A stretch of DNA of 64,000 bases from Helicobacter canis (GTDB lineage Bacteria > Campylobacterota > Campylobacteria > Campylobacterales > Helicobacteraceae), in assembly GCF_900451095.1 (NCBI RefSeq), contig NZ_UGHV01000001.1, forward strand, positions 124,001 to 188,000, written 5' to 3'. Shown one piece after another: positions 29,318 to 38,549 of this stretch. The notes under the pieces were generated by a model. That model saw only the letters and a program-made list of their open reading frames with translations, searched no databases and was not told where the DNA came from. Made by a program: the position numbers and the translations under genes. Within the stretch, counting starts at the first letter, position 1. Each line of letters opens with the position of its first letter.

Positions 29318-30010
29318 ATGAGCAAAGCTACAATACCCAAGCCACGCAGGACAAAATCCCAAATCGCCGAGATCAAGGCGCGATTTCTCGCGCATTATCC
29401 ACAGGCAAAAACAGAGCTAAACTATCGCAATATGTATGAGCTGCTTGTGTGTGTAATGCTCTCTGCCCAATGCACCGATAAGCGTGTCAATCTCGTAACG
29501 CCCGCATTTTTCGCGCGCTATCCCAGCGTGCAGGCACTAGCACAAGCCGATATTGCAGAGATCAAAGATCTCATCAAAAGCATTTCATTTTTCAACAACA
29601 AAGCCAAGCATTTACACCAAATGGCACAGCAAGTCCTAGAGCATTTTCAAGGCAAGATCCCCACCACTCAAGCAGAGCTAAAATCCCTAGCAGGCGTAGG
29701 GCAGAAAACCGCCAATGTCGTGCTGCTAGAATACTGCCAGGCAAATGTAATGGCTGTCGATACCCATGTATTCCGCGTCTCTCACCGCCTAGCCTTAAGC
29801 AATGCTAAAACCCCAGAAAAAACCGAGCAAGATTTGCAGAGAGTGTTTGTTACCGAGCTATCAAACTTGCACCAAGCTTTTGTGCTATTTGGTCGCTATA
29901 TCTGCAAGGCGATCAAGCCCCAATGCTCACAATGCTTCGTGCAAGAATTCTGCCACAAGGACAAAACACGCAAGAAACCTAAGCCTAAAGCCAAAATTAC
30001 GCTACAATAA
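29318..30010 (+). CDS. nth: Endonuclease III
   Basis: 230 residues; a DNA glycosylase/AP lyase for oxidised pyrimidines. It has the helix-hairpin-helix LAGVGQKTANVVL with catalytic Lys, the catalytic Asp in AVDTHVFRVSHRL, and a 4Fe-4S loop C-x6-C-x2-C-x5-C (CKAIKPQCSQCFVQEFC). The ATG at 29318 follows AAGGAG at 29307-29312; the in-frame ATG at 29291 lacks a site. It opens a run with CheX-like, fliN, fliO, tonB-like and pyrC genes, an order that resembles H. pylori. Confidence 0.95.
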   Translation: MSKATIPKPRRTKSQIAEIKARFLAHYPQAKTELNYRNMYELLVCVMLSAQCTDKRVNLVTPAFFARYPSVQALAQADIAEIKDLIKSISFFNNKAKHLHQMAQQVLEHFQGKIPTTQAELKSLAGVGQKTANVVLLEYCQANVMAVDTHVFRVSHRLALSNAKTPEKTEQDLQRVFVTELSNLHQAFVLFGRYICKAIKPQCSQCFVQEFCHKDKTRKKPKPKAKITLQ

Positions 30011-30036
30011 TAATAAAAGTCAAAGGCTGGTGCGGT

Positions 30037-30447
30037 ATGGAAGTGATCAAAGAGAGTTTTTTTGAAGTTATTAAAGATTCTATCAGTGTCGAGGTAGAAG
30101 AGTCTATTATCCCGCTTAAAAAGGGCTATCTCACTTCGATTGAAATGATTGGCAGAGGCACAAATGTCTTGCTTGTGTTTAATAAGCCTTTTTTAAAAAC
30201 AATGTGCCTGCACTTTTTAGATGATAGCACTCCTAGTGATGACGCGCTAGAAGATATGGCGCGAGAGCTTGCTAATCTCACCGTAGGACACGCCAAAGTC
30301 ATCGCCCAAAAGCGCAATACAAGCTTCAACATCTCCACCCCAGAATTCCTAGGAATCCGCGTGATAAAAAACTACGATCAAGGTATCCACTTCCGCTTGC
30401 AAGGCTTGGGGCATTGCAGTATTTTTCTACGCAGTAATAAATCATAG
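30037..30447 (+). CDS. CheX-like chemotaxis domain protein
   Basis: 136 residues resembling the CheX/CheC-phosphatase-like fold: VEVEESIIPLKKGYLTSIEMIG, then a helix with DDALEDMARELANLTVGHAK (the ELANxxxGxxK pattern of the CheX family) and an SFNISTPEFLG segment. CheX-type proteins dephosphorylate CheY-P or sit at the flagellar switch. The position 26 nt before fliN supports a motor-related role. The catalytic ExxN pair appears present (E and N in ELAN), but activity is inference. Confidence 0.7.
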   Translation: MEVIKESFFEVIKDSISVEVEESIIPLKKGYLTSIEMIGRGTNVLLVFNKPFLKTMCLHFLDDSTPSDDALEDMARELANLTVGHAKVIAQKRNTSFNISTPEFLGIRVIKNYDQGIHFRLQGLGHCSIFLRSNKS

Positions 30448-30473
30448 CGACAACAACTCTTTAAGGAACGCTT

Positions 30474-30839
30474 ATGGCAGATCGACCCAACTCCATACTC
30501 GATAAGCAAAAAGCCCATACCCCGGAAGAAATAGAGCTTGCCTCCTATCTTGAAGATATGATGGAAAATTACGGCGGCTTGCTTGATATGGGCGTAGTTT
30601 TTACCGCGGAGCTAGGCTCTTCTAAAATCCCTTTGGCAGAGATTTTGAAGTTTGAAAAAGGCTCGATTATCGATCTGCAAAAGCCCGCAGGAGAGAGTAT
30701 CGATGTCTTTGTCAATGGCAGGATCATCGGCAAAGGCGAGGTGATGGTCTATGAGCGATCGCTTGCTATCCGTTTAAATGAAATTTTGGATTCTAATGCG
30801 ATTGTGTATTACATCGCACGCACAAATCCCTACGACTAA
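30474..30839 (+). CDS. fliN: Flagellar motor switch protein FliN
   Basis: 121 residues ending in the SpoA/FliN domain: LLDMGVVFTAELGSSKIPLAEILKFEKGSIIDLQKPAGESIDVFVNG (about 37-83), then GKGEVMVYERSLAIRLNEI. FliN builds the C-ring at the base of the flagellum and binds CheY-P. AAGGA precedes the ATG. It lies between the CheX-like gene and fliO. Confidence 0.93.
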   Translation: MADRPNSILDKQKAHTPEEIELASYLEDMMENYGGLLDMGVVFTAELGSSKIPLAEILKFEKGSIIDLQKPAGESIDVFVNGRIIGKGEVMVYERSLAIRLNEILDSNAIVYYIARTNPYD

Positions 30840-30846
30840 CCCACCG

Positions 30847-31773
30847 ATGAAAAAGCTAGGTATCCAACACACGCTTGCTATGCTTATGGTAGTTGCGCAT
30901 ATTTGTGGTGCAGCTACGCTCAAGCAGATCCAAACTTACCCCGAGCAAGATAAGCTTGATGTGCTTTTGCTGCTGGATTCTGCCTTTAGCGGTGAGGTAG
31001 GCACAGCAAGCGTGCCTAATGGCAAAAGCACGCAAAAAATGACTATGATCTCGCAAATCACAAGCGGCAGCAAAGTAACTAGGAGCTTCCAAAACTCGCC
31101 GATAAAAAAGCTTGAGATTATCCCCAAAAACAACAATCTCTACTTCAGCGTAGAATCGCGCAAGCCCTACTATGTCAAGCCAAGCATTTCCAAAGACAAA
31201 AACACCCTGCGCCTAAGCTTTTTTACCGCGGATTCTGGGATTGTGGATTCTCTGCTAAATACCCCCACCACACTAAAGCCAACGCCTATCAATGAAGTAT
31301 TTCAAAAGCCTTCAAGCACACAAAGCACCCCGCAAGACAAAGACACCGCAAACACCAAAGCCCTAGAATCTCCCCTAGAATCCACCTCCGCCCCCTTGCT
31401 TGATACAAGCAAGCTAGGCTTAAGCACGCAGGATATGGATATACAGAAGTATTGGTATATCATCGCAAGCTTTTTGCTTATCCTTGTGGTATTACTCTAT
31501 ATCCGCAAGCAAATACGCAGACGCTCAGGGCTTAATGACTCGCTCAAAGTCGTCTCACAAAGCCAAATCGACCCTAAAAACAAAGTCATCATCATCGAGG
31601 CTAAAGAGTATTTCTATATGGTGCTTTTAGGTGATAAAGGCAATGTCTTGCTTGATAAAATCCCCAAACAAACACACACCACCAGCAACACCCCCCAAGC
31701 CAAACCACAAAGGATAGGCGATGTCAAAGCATTTGATGAGAAGTTTTGGAGCGCACTCAACAATGCAAAATGA
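30847..31773 (+). CDS. fliO: Flagellar biosynthesis protein FliO
   Basis: 308 residues: signal-like helix (residues 8-22), a periplasmic AMIN-like beta domain (about 25-135), a Pro/Ser/Thr linker with LESPLESTSAP, one transmembrane helix (YWYIIASFLLILVVLLYI) and a small cytoplasmic FliO domain (SLKVVSQSQIDPKNKVIIIEAKEYFYMVLLG). FliO helps assemble the FliP export gate. The large periplasmic part agrees with the H. pylori protein next to fliN. The ATG at 30847 fits the signal-like N-terminus; a longer frame from 30778 would overlap fliN. Confidence 0.8.
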   Translation: MKKLGIQHTLAMLMVVAHICGAATLKQIQTYPEQDKLDVLLLLDSAFSGEVGTASVPNGKSTQKMTMISQITSGSKVTRSFQNSPIKKLEIIPKNNNLYFSVESRKPYYVKPSISKDKNTLRLSFFTADSGIVDSLLNTPTTLKPTPINEVFQKPSSTQSTPQDKDTANTKALESPLESTSAPLLDTSKLGLSTQDMDIQKYWYIIASFLLILVVLLYIRKQIRRRSGLNDSLKVVSQSQIDPKNKVIIIEAKEYFYMVLLGDKGNVLLDKIPKQTHTTSNTPQAKPQRIGDVKAFDEKFWSALNNAK

Positions 31774-32588
31774 TGAATCTACCCCCCATCTATAAATCGC
31801 CTATCTCGCTTGATACAAGTAGCCAAACGCGCTTTTATGTAAGCCTAGCGATCGCTTTAAGCGCGCATTTGTTTGTGATTTTTATCAGCTGGTGGCTTTA
31901 TGCGCATTTTTTCAAAACCCCCAAACTCCGCAAAATCGACACAGAAAATCTGCTTATCCTAAAGCGCGGCACAAGCCTTGATAAAAGTGCAAATACCCCC
32001 GGCGCACCACCTCCCACCCTAGCAAGCAAAGACACCGCTCAAAGCCCATACCCCCCCACCAAGCCAAGCCAAGCCACCACCCCAAGCACACAAAGCAACC
32101 CCAAGCAGCCAAAGCCCCTAGACTCTCAAGCTCCTTTGCCACACACCACCTACGATCCCAAAAACTTGCAATTTTTCTCCCCAGCAAACCAAAGCACGCA
32201 ATCTAGCCCATCACTTGAGCAAGACAAAGGGCTTGACCGCCAAACAAGGCGTGATATTGACAAGCTCTATGGCGATGAGTGGGGGGATCTAGGCAGTGCG
32301 GAGCGAGATTTCATCACAAGCAATTTGCGCGAGATAGCACGCATCACACAACGCTACTTAACCTACCCAAACACCGCCGCATATCTCAACCAATCCGGCG
32401 AGAATGCGATAGAATTCTACTTGCTACCAAATGGTGATATACAAGGATTGAAGCTGCTTCTTAGCTCGGGCTTTGTGCTACTAGATAAAAATTCGCAAAA
32501 AACCATAGAAATCGCCTATAAGGACTATCCGCGACCTAAGCAGCGCACGCTTATCCGCTTCCACATCACCTATACTATTTATCGTTAA
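31770..32588 (+). CDS. TonB-like energy transducing protein
   Basis: 272 residues: an N-terminal membrane helix (FYVSLAIALSAHLFVIFISWWLYAHF, with the SxxxH pattern of TonB anchors), a Pro/Gln/Ser-rich spacer (about 65-145) and a C-terminal TonB domain (NAIEFYLLPNGDIQGLKLLLSSGFVLLDKNSQKTIEIAYKDYPRP). It would link ExbBD to outer-membrane receptors. No exbBD or receptor is adjacent. It overlaps fliO by 4 nt and is 9 nt from pyrC. Confidence 0.8.
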   Translation: MMNLPPIYKSPISLDTSSQTRFYVSLAIALSAHLFVIFISWWLYAHFFKTPKLRKIDTENLLILKRGTSLDKSANTPGAPPPTLASKDTAQSPYPPTKPSQATTPSTQSNPKQPKPLDSQAPLPHTTYDPKNLQFFSPANQSTQSSPSLEQDKGLDRQTRRDIDKLYGDEWGDLGSAERDFITSNLREIARITQRYLTYPNTAAYLNQSGENAIEFYLLPNGDIQGLKLLLSSGFVLLDKNSQKTIEIAYKDYPRPKQRTLIRFHITYTIYR

Positions 32589-32597
32589 GGAGCTACT

Positions 32598-33674
32598 ATG
32601 CAAATCACACTAAAAAATCCCCTTGATATGCACTTGCATCTACGCGATGGTGCGCTGCTTGATGTCGTTACGCCCTTTAGTGCTAAGAGCTTTGCCGCGG
32701 CGGTGATAATGCCAAATCTAACGCCCCCCATAGACTCCTTACACAAGGCACAAGCCTACAAGCAAGCAATTAAAGATTCTATCCATAACTATGCTAAAGC
32801 GCACAAGCAGCCGCTAGAATCCTTTGAGCCACTTTGTGCGCTGTATTTGAGCGACTCACTCACCCCAAAAGAGCTAGAATCCTGCGCCAAGCACGGCTTC
32901 AAGCTCCTAAAGCTCTATCCCAAGGGTGCCACCACAAATAGCGATAATGGCATAGCCCAAGTGCTAGATAGCAAATCGTATGAAATTTTTAGCGCGGCAC
33001 AAGAGCTTGGCATAATCCTTTGTATCCACGGCGAGAGCGGGGGCTTTGTGCTGGAGCGAGAGATGGAGTTTGGCGCGATATTTAGAGAGCTTGCCACACG
33101 CTTCCCTAATCTCAAAATCATCATAGAGCATATAAGCGATCACCGCACGATCCCACTTCTAGAGGAGTATGATAATCTCTATGCGACCTTGACTTTGCAC
33201 CATATCACCCTAGATCTTAGCAATCTAGCAGGCGGCGCACTCTGTCATCATCACTTTTGCAAGCCTGTGCTAAAGACACCCAAAGACAAGCAAGCCCTGC
33301 TAGATCTAGCCCTAAATGCGCATAGCAAAGTGTGCTTTGGCTCAGACTCTGCGCCCCATAGCCTAGAAGCCAAGCAAAAGGGCGCGGCAGGGATTTTTAG
33401 CGCGGTGGGGCTTTTGCCCCAGCTTGCAGAGCTATTTCACAAGCATAATGCCCTGCACAATCTCCAAGCCTTTGTGAGCGATAATGCGATGAAAATCTAT
33501 GATCTTGCTTGCTGGGTGCAAGCAGCGCAGGCGTGGGAGGACAATCCTAAGCTAATCACCCTAGAGCAAGCCCCCTACAAAATCCCAGAATCTATCCGCG
33601 TGCTAGATTCTAATCTAACGCCCTTGCGTGCAGGCGAGATGATCGCGTGGAGAGAGATAGAGAGCAAGGCATAA
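32598..33674 (+). CDS. pyrC: Dihydroorotase
   Basis: 358 residues, metal-dependent TIM barrel catalysing the third step of pyrimidine synthesis. Metal ligands are seen in MHLHLRDG (residues 11-18), ICIHGES-like CIHGESGGF, EHISDHRT, HHITLD and the final Asp in CFGSDSAPHS. AAGGAG precedes the ATG. The next gene starts 4 nt after the stop. Confidence 0.93.
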   Translation: MQITLKNPLDMHLHLRDGALLDVVTPFSAKSFAAAVIMPNLTPPIDSLHKAQAYKQAIKDSIHNYAKAHKQPLESFEPLCALYLSDSLTPKELESCAKHGFKLLKLYPKGATTNSDNGIAQVLDSKSYEIFSAAQELGIILCIHGESGGFVLEREMEFGAIFRELATRFPNLKIIIEHISDHRTIPLLEEYDNLYATLTLHHITLDLSNLAGGALCHHHFCKPVLKTPKDKQALLDLALNAHSKVCFGSDSAPHSLEAKQKGAAGIFSAVGLLPQLAELFHKHNALHNLQAFVSDNAMKIYDLACWVQAAQAWEDNPKLITLEQAPYKIPESIRVLDSNLTPLRAGEMIAWREIESKA

Positions 33675-33677
33675 GAT

Positions 33678-35792
33678 ATGGAGCAGCTCACACAAGCAAG
33701 CAAGACCCCCACAAAATCTATCCGCATAGGCATTGTGCGGCTCTCATCGTTTGGCGATGTCGTGGTATCTGCTAGCAAGCTTATGGACTTTTATCACGCT
33801 TTGGCACAGGAATATGATGAAGTGCGTATTGAGTGGTTTGTGGATACGCGCTTTGCAGGGATATTAGAGCATCATAAAGCGATCACGACACTACACGCCC
33901 TACCTATCAAACGCCTTAAATCACTCCGCGCCGTTAGGGAGCTTTGGAGGAGCTTGCGTGCTTTGGGGCGGTTTGATGTGGTGCTAGATTTGCAAGGACT
34001 AATCAAATCCGCCATTGTGGGGCGTGCGCTAGATTCTAGGGAGTTTGTGGGCTTTAGCTTTAGCTCGGCGCGAGAGGGGCTAGCTAGCGTGCTGTATAGT
34101 AGGCGCGTGAAGGTGGCGTATGATGAGAATATATTGGTGCGCAATGCCGCAATTTATCAGTGTTGTTTGAGGGATTCGGCTTTGTTTGGTGGGGATTCGG
34201 CTTTGTTTGTTGGGGATTCGGCTTTACTAAAGAAACATCGGCTATCGCCGACCGCTTCGCTTGTTTTGCGCGATAAATCGGGGATTTCATCGCCGCGCTT
34301 GTGCGATAGACAGCCAAGTCTTATCTCCGCGCGCGGCTTGAAAAACCCCGATTTACTAAAGAAACTGCGGCTACGCCTTGTTTTCTCATCGCAAATCCTA
34401 GAATCCCACAGCGGCTTTACAAAACAAGCCCAACCCCTAGAATCCACTTTTGAAAGCCCCACCGCAAAACAAGCGATAGCGGTGCAAGGCGGGGGCACGC
34501 AAGCAGGTTTCTTTAGAACTCCTAGAATCCTTGAAGAAGAAAAACGGACTGAAAATAAAAATCAAGCCGAGTGTGAAAAAACAACTGAAAATAAAAAAGT
34601 GGATTCTAGCAATGAAGCTTTTTTATCGTCATCGCGAGACTTCCGCAAGGAAGTCGTGGCGATCCATAAAGGCGCGCAAGTGGATTCTAGCAGCAACGCT
34701 TATTTTCTGTCATTGCGAGCTTTGCTCCGCAAAGCGTGGCAATCCATACAAAAATATACCAACCCCCTAGAATCCACTTTTGAAAAAACAGCACAAAAAG
34801 CACAAGAAATACAAACATTGCAAAAAGCGGATTCTAGTGATACTCCCATTTTTGCTACCGCAAAAGCTATGGATTGCCACGCCACTGCTACGCAGCGTCT
34901 CGCAATGACAGAAAAAAGCACCGCAAGTAAAAAAGTGGATTCTAGGAATGAATATTTTTTATCGTCATCGCGAGACTTCCGCAAGGAAGTCGTGGCGATC
35001 CATAAATCCGCGCAAGTGGATTCTAGCTTTTCTGCCCAAAACACCCCAACTCTAAGCAACTCCACAAAGGATTCTAGGATTTCTAAAGAAGCTACGCTTT
35101 GCGATGAGAAAACAAGGCGTAGCCGCAGTTTCTTTAGTAAATCGGGGCTTTGCAAGCCGCGCAAGGAGATAAGACTTGGGCGTCTATCGAGCGGCGATGA
35201 AATCCCCGATTCTAGCCTAAAAGCTGAATCCCTCCAAACACCAAGTGGGTTTGGCTGGGGCAAAGCCCACCTCCCCCCAAGCACACAAGCCACCCTAGAG
35301 TCTAGCACCTATCGCGTGCTATTTGTCCTAGAAGCCTCAATCCCGCAAAAAACCTACCCCATAGAGCAATTTGCCACTCTTGCTACGCGTATGCAGCAAG
35401 CAAGCACACAGAAAATCACATTTTGCCTAATCTATCACGAGCATAAGCACAATGCCCTATCCCTCCAAGCTATGCTAGAGGCGAGAAATCTTCACACCTG
35501 CCTTTTTCCGCCGCTTGACTTCAACGCCCTAAAATATGTCCTAAACGCTATGCACTGCGTGATCGGGGGGGATACGGGGGTTACGCATTTGGCGTGGGCA
35601 TTACAAAGCCCGCAAGTCATCACCCTACTTGGCAATCCACAAACAAGCAAGGGCAAAAATATGCGCGACACAAAGCTCTCGCGCGTGCTGCTAGGCAATC
35701 CTTATGTGCTAAGTCAAAGTGGTAGCTTTGAGATCGCCTCTATCCCACCAGAATCCATCTATCGCGTGTGGGTGGATCTAGGGGCTAGATAA
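33678..35792 (+). CDS. waaC: Lipopolysaccharide heptosyltransferase I with large repeat-encoded insertion
   Basis: A single 704-codon frame where the family has about 330-350 residues. Residues 1 to about 156 are the N-terminal GT-B domain (IRIGIVRLSSFGDVVVSASK, VLDLQGLIKSAIVGR, SAREGLASVLYSRRV, YDENILVRNAAIY). Residues from about 543 are the C-terminal domain (YRVLFVLEASIPQKTYPIEQF, VIGGDTGVTHLAWALQSP). Between them lie about 385 residues built from repeat modules (KVDSSNEAFLSS, MDCHATATQRLAMTE, PLESTF, CDEKTRRSRSFFSK). The junction falls between the two Rossmann domains, where extra length is least harmful. The enzyme adds the first heptose to Kdo of LPS. Whether it still folds is unknown. 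Confidence 0.8.
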   Translation: MEQLTQASKTPTKSIRIGIVRLSSFGDVVVSASKLMDFYHALAQEYDEVRIEWFVDTRFAGILEHHKAITTLHALPIKRLKSLRAVRELWRSLRALGRFDVVLDLQGLIKSAIVGRALDSREFVGFSFSSAREGLASVLYSRRVKVAYDENILVRNAAIYQCCLRDSALFGGDSALFVGDSALLKKHRLSPTASLVLRDKSGISSPRLCDRQPSLISARGLKNPDLLKKLRLRLVFSSQILESHSGFTKQAQPLESTFESPTAKQAIAVQGGGTQAGFFRTPRILEEEKRTENKNQAECEKTTENKKVDSSNEAFLSSSRDFRKEVVAIHKGAQVDSSSNAYFLSLRALLRKAWQSIQKYTNPLESTFEKTAQKAQEIQTLQKADSSDTPIFATAKAMDCHATATQRLAMTEKSTASKKVDSRNEYFLSSSRDFRKEVVAIHKSAQVDSSFSAQNTPTLSNSTKDSRISKEATLCDEKTRRSRSFFSKSGLCKPRKEIRLGRLSSGDEIPDSSLKAESLQTPSGFGWGKAHLPPSTQATLESSTYRVLFVLEASIPQKTYPIEQFATLATRMQQASTQKITFCLIYHEHKHNALSLQAMLEARNLHTCLFPPLDFNALKYVLNAMHCVIGGDTGVTHLAWALQSPQVITLLGNPQTSKGKNMRDTKLSRVLLGNPYVLSQSGSFEIASIPPESIYRVWVDLGAR
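34170..35300. repeat. 1.1-kb repeat mosaic inserted in frame in waaC
   Basis: It begins with a tandem GGGATTCGGCTTTGTTTG triplication (34173-34222) and an ACATCGGCTATCGCCGACCG module. Palindromic modules follow at 34628-34667 and 34964-35000 (both ACTTCC/GGAAGT), 34709-34746 (GCTTTGC/GCAAAGC) and 34870-34910 (CACTGC/GCAGCG). Boxes lie at about 34438, 34600, 34679, 34771, 34934 and 35017. An AGATAAGACTTGGGCGTCTA module at 35167 repeats, inverted, one at 34305. No stop codon interrupts the frame. Confidence 0.85.
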
Positions 35793-35823
35793 GCGCAGTT
35801 AATAAGCATTTAATCTAGGGCTT

Positions 35824-35829
35824 TATAAT
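35824..35829 (+). promoter_or_regulatory. -10 element of htrA promoter
   Basis: TATAAT in GCTTTATAATCGCC, 31 nt before the htrA ATG, in the 67-nt gap after waaC. Confidence 0.55.
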
Positions 35830-35859
35830 CGCCATTTACATAACTTTTAAGGAGTTTTT

Positions 35860-37278
35860 ATGCGATTTCTTTCCTACGCGCTAGTCCCTTTGCTAGTCCT
35901 ATCAAGCTATGCCTATGAAATCAAGCAAGCCCCCGCTATCGCCAAGCGGATAAATCCTGTCGGCGAGGCTAATTCTGTGTATTCCTACCACGATGTAATC
36001 GCCGCTGCCACGCAAGCAGTCGTCAATATCTCCACGCAGAAAAAAATCACCACCAATCTTAATCCAATGTTTAATGACCCATTTTTCCAGCAATTTTTCG
36101 GCGATATGTATAATCAAATCCCCAAAGACCGCATCGAGCGGTCGCTTGGAAGTGGTGTGATCATCTCTCCTGATGGCTATATCATCACTAATGACCATGT
36201 AATCGATGGCGCGGATAAAATCATCGTAACAATCCCCAATGACCCTAATGAATACACCGCCACGCTTGTAGGCAGCGATAAAGAGGGTGATATTGCTGTG
36301 ATCCGCATTAGCAAAAATAATCTGCCCTCTATCAAGTTTGGCGATAGTGCTGATGTCAAAATCGGGGATATTGTCTTTGCTATCGGGAATCCATTTGGCG
36401 TGGGAGAGAGCGTTACGCAAGGTATAGTCTCAGCGACCAACAAAAATATCCAAGTCAATACTTATGAAAACTTTATCCAAACAGATGCCTCCATAAACCC
36501 CGGAAATTCTGGCGGTGCGTTGGTGGATTCTAGAGGTGTGCTTATTGGTATGAATACCGCTATCCTATCGCGCTCTGGGGGCAATCACGGCATAGGCTTT
36601 GCGATCCCTGCAAATATGGTGCGTGAAGTGGCGGACTCACTTGTCAAAAGTGGGAAAATCACGCGCGGCTACCTAGGCGTAGGCACACAGGATATAAGCC
36701 AAGATTTGCGCAATAATTATGGCGAGCATAAAGGCGCGGTGGTCATCAGCATTGATCCAAAATCCCCGGCAAAAAATGCAGGGCTACTTGTGTGGGATCT
36801 CATCACCGCAGTAGATGGCAAGCCTATCAAAAACGCCGCAGACTTGCGCAATCGCATAGGCTCTATCAAGCCTAATCAAAAAATCACCCTAACAATCTTG
36901 CGCGATGGCAAAACGCAAAATATCACAATCACCCTAGCAGAGCGCAAAGATGCAAACGCCAAGCAAGATGAGAAGCTGTCAGAGAGTGCCACAGAATCTA
37001 GCGCGCTAAAGGGTATGCGCGTAGAACCTCTAAGCCCGCAAATCCGCCAGCGATATGGGATACCTGATGATATACAAGGCGTGATTGTTACTAATGTCAT
37101 AGAAAATTCCAAAGCCCAAGACGCGGGCTTTGCCCAAGGCGACATCATCTCCCAAGTTGAAGAAATCGCCATTAAAGATACAAGTGATTTCGCCCGCGCG
37201 CTCAATAAATACAAAGACAAAAACAAGCGATTTTTGGTGTATTCTAGCCAAGGCGTTAAGACAATCGTAGTCAAATAG
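35860..37278 (+). CDS. htrA: Periplasmic serine protease HtrA/DegP
   Basis: 472 residues: signal peptide (MRFLSYALVPLLVLSSYAYE), trypsin-like domain with His in TNDHVIDGAD, Asp in KEGDIAVIRI and Ser in DASINPGNSGGALV, then two PDZ domains (RGYLGVGTQDISQDL onward, and GMRVEPLSPQIRQRYGIPDDIQGVIV onward). HtrA degrades or refolds misfolded envelope proteins; in H. pylori and C. jejuni it is also secreted and cleaves E-cadherin. One box variant is translated as VDSRG right after the active-site Ser. AAGGAG precedes the ATG. Confidence 0.95.
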   Translation: MRFLSYALVPLLVLSSYAYEIKQAPAIAKRINPVGEANSVYSYHDVIAAATQAVVNISTQKKITTNLNPMFNDPFFQQFFGDMYNQIPKDRIERSLGSGVIISPDGYIITNDHVIDGADKIIVTIPNDPNEYTATLVGSDKEGDIAVIRISKNNLPSIKFGDSADVKIGDIVFAIGNPFGVGESVTQGIVSATNKNIQVNTYENFIQTDASINPGNSGGALVDSRGVLIGMNTAILSRSGGNHGIGFAIPANMVREVADSLVKSGKITRGYLGVGTQDISQDLRNNYGEHKGAVVISIDPKSPAKNAGLLVWDLITAVDGKPIKNAADLRNRIGSIKPNQKITLTILRDGKTQNITITLAERKDANAKQDEKLSESATESSALKGMRVEPLSPQIRQRYGIPDDIQGVIVTNVIENSKAQDAGFAQGDIISQVEEIAIKDTSDFARALNKYKDKNKRFLVYSSQGVKTIVVK

Positions 37279-37294
37279 CCCTGCTTTAGCCGGG

Positions 37295-37470
37295 TGATTT
37301 TCAAAAGTGGATTCTAGGGCAAGGGCGGTTGATTCTATGGATTACTAAAGAAACTTCGGCTTCGCCTTGTTTTCTAAAGAAGCTACGCTTTGCCACGCTT
37401 TGCGGAGCAAAGCTCGCAATGACGATAAAAGGGCAAAGACAACGCGTAGCCAAATCCGCGCTAAGCAAAG
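37295..37470. repeat. Repeat gap between htrA and ruvB
   Basis: Box at about 37303, a TACTAAAGAAACTTCGGCTTC module, a TTTCTAAAGAAGCTACGC module and a palindromic module at about 37385-37430 with stem GCTTTGC/GCAAAGC. The genes on either side converge here. No gene is visible. Confidence 0.7.
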
Positions 37471-37479
37471 CCAAATCTC

Positions 37480-38517
37480 TCATAACAACCTAGGGCTTTG
37501 CAAACGCAACAGCTCATACACCTTTGCCGTAGCGATCCGCCCCCTAGCCGATCGCTCTAAAAATCCTTGTGCTAGCAAATACGGCTCGATCACATCTTGT
37601 ATCGTATCTTCATCTTCGCTAATGATAGCCGCGATCGTATTTAGCCCTATGGGCTTTTTGGCTTGTGCGATCGCTTCTAAATAGCGCAAATCCAGCGCAT
37701 CAAAGCCAAGCTCATTGACCCCTAGCTCTTGCAAGGCTTGCTTGGTGGTCTCTAGGCTGATTGTCTCCTCATCTTTCACATCGGCAAAATCGCGTATCCT
37801 GCGCAGTAGTCGCAGGGCGATCCTAGGCGTGCCACGCGAGCGGCTCGCGATCTCTATGCTAGCAGAGTCTTCTATGCCTTTTTCAAGCTTTTTTGCCGCT
37901 TTTTTGATGATTTGTGCTAGCTCATCTGTGCTATAAAACTGCAAGCGAAAGTCCATACCAAAGCGATCGCGCAAGGGGTGAGAGAGCATACCAGCCCTAG
38001 TTGTCGCGCCAATGAGCATAAAGCGCGGCAAGTCGATTTTGATCGTTTGTGCCGCTGGTCCAGAGCCTGTGATAATATCGAGCCGAAAGTCCTCCATAGC
38101 AGGATAGAGCATTTCCTCGATAGCGGGGCTTAGGCGGTGGATCTCATCGATAAACAAAATCTCCCCATCTTGCAAATTAGTAAGCAATGCGGCTAGATCG
38201 CCTGCTCGCTCGATCATCGGCGCGGCAGAGACCTTTATGGGGGCATTCATTTCATTGGCGATAATGTGGCTTAAAGTCGTCTTGCCAAGTCCGGGCGGTC
38301 CAAAGAGCAGTGTGTGCATAAGGCATTCGCCGCGTTTTTTCGCGCCTAAGATGGCTATTTCTAGGTTTTTTTTCACCTGTTCTTGCCCGATATAATCCCC
38401 CCAGATACTTGGTCTTAGCGAGATTTCATTACGCTCTTCAAAGCTGATTTTCTCCACGCCTACGACACGGGCTTGCTTATCATCATTGTGGGTAAAATCT
38501 AGCGAGATTTTTTCCAT
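37480..38517 (-). CDS. ruvB: Holliday junction branch migration ATPase RuvB
   Basis: 345 residues. Hexameric motor that drives RuvA-bound junctions. Walker [11 protein letters not shown], Walker [10 protein letters not shown], sensor [19 protein letters not shown], and a C-terminal winged helix ([20 protein letters not shown]). ruvA is not adjacent. panB lies 32 nt upstream on the same strand, so the two may be co-transcribed. Confidence 0.97.
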   Translation of the reverse strand: MEKISLDFTHNDDKQARVVGVEKISFEERNEISLRPSIWGDYIGQEQVKKNLEIAILGAKKRGECLMHTLLFGPPGLGKTTLSHIIANEMNAPIKVSAAPMIERAGDLAALLTNLQDGEILFIDEIHRLSPAIEEMLYPAMEDFRLDIITGSGPAAQTIKIDLPRFMLIGATTRAGMLSHPLRDRFGMDFRLQFYSTDELAQIIKKAAKKLEKGIEDSASIEIASRSRGTPRIALRLLRRIRDFADVKDEETISLETTKQALQELGVNELGFDALDLRYLEAIAQAKKPIGLNTIAAIISEDEDTIQDVIEPYLLAQGFLERSARGRIATAKVYELLRLQSPRLL

Positions 38518-38549
38518 ATATCCTAGCTCCTTACACTCCCAGCACTTCT

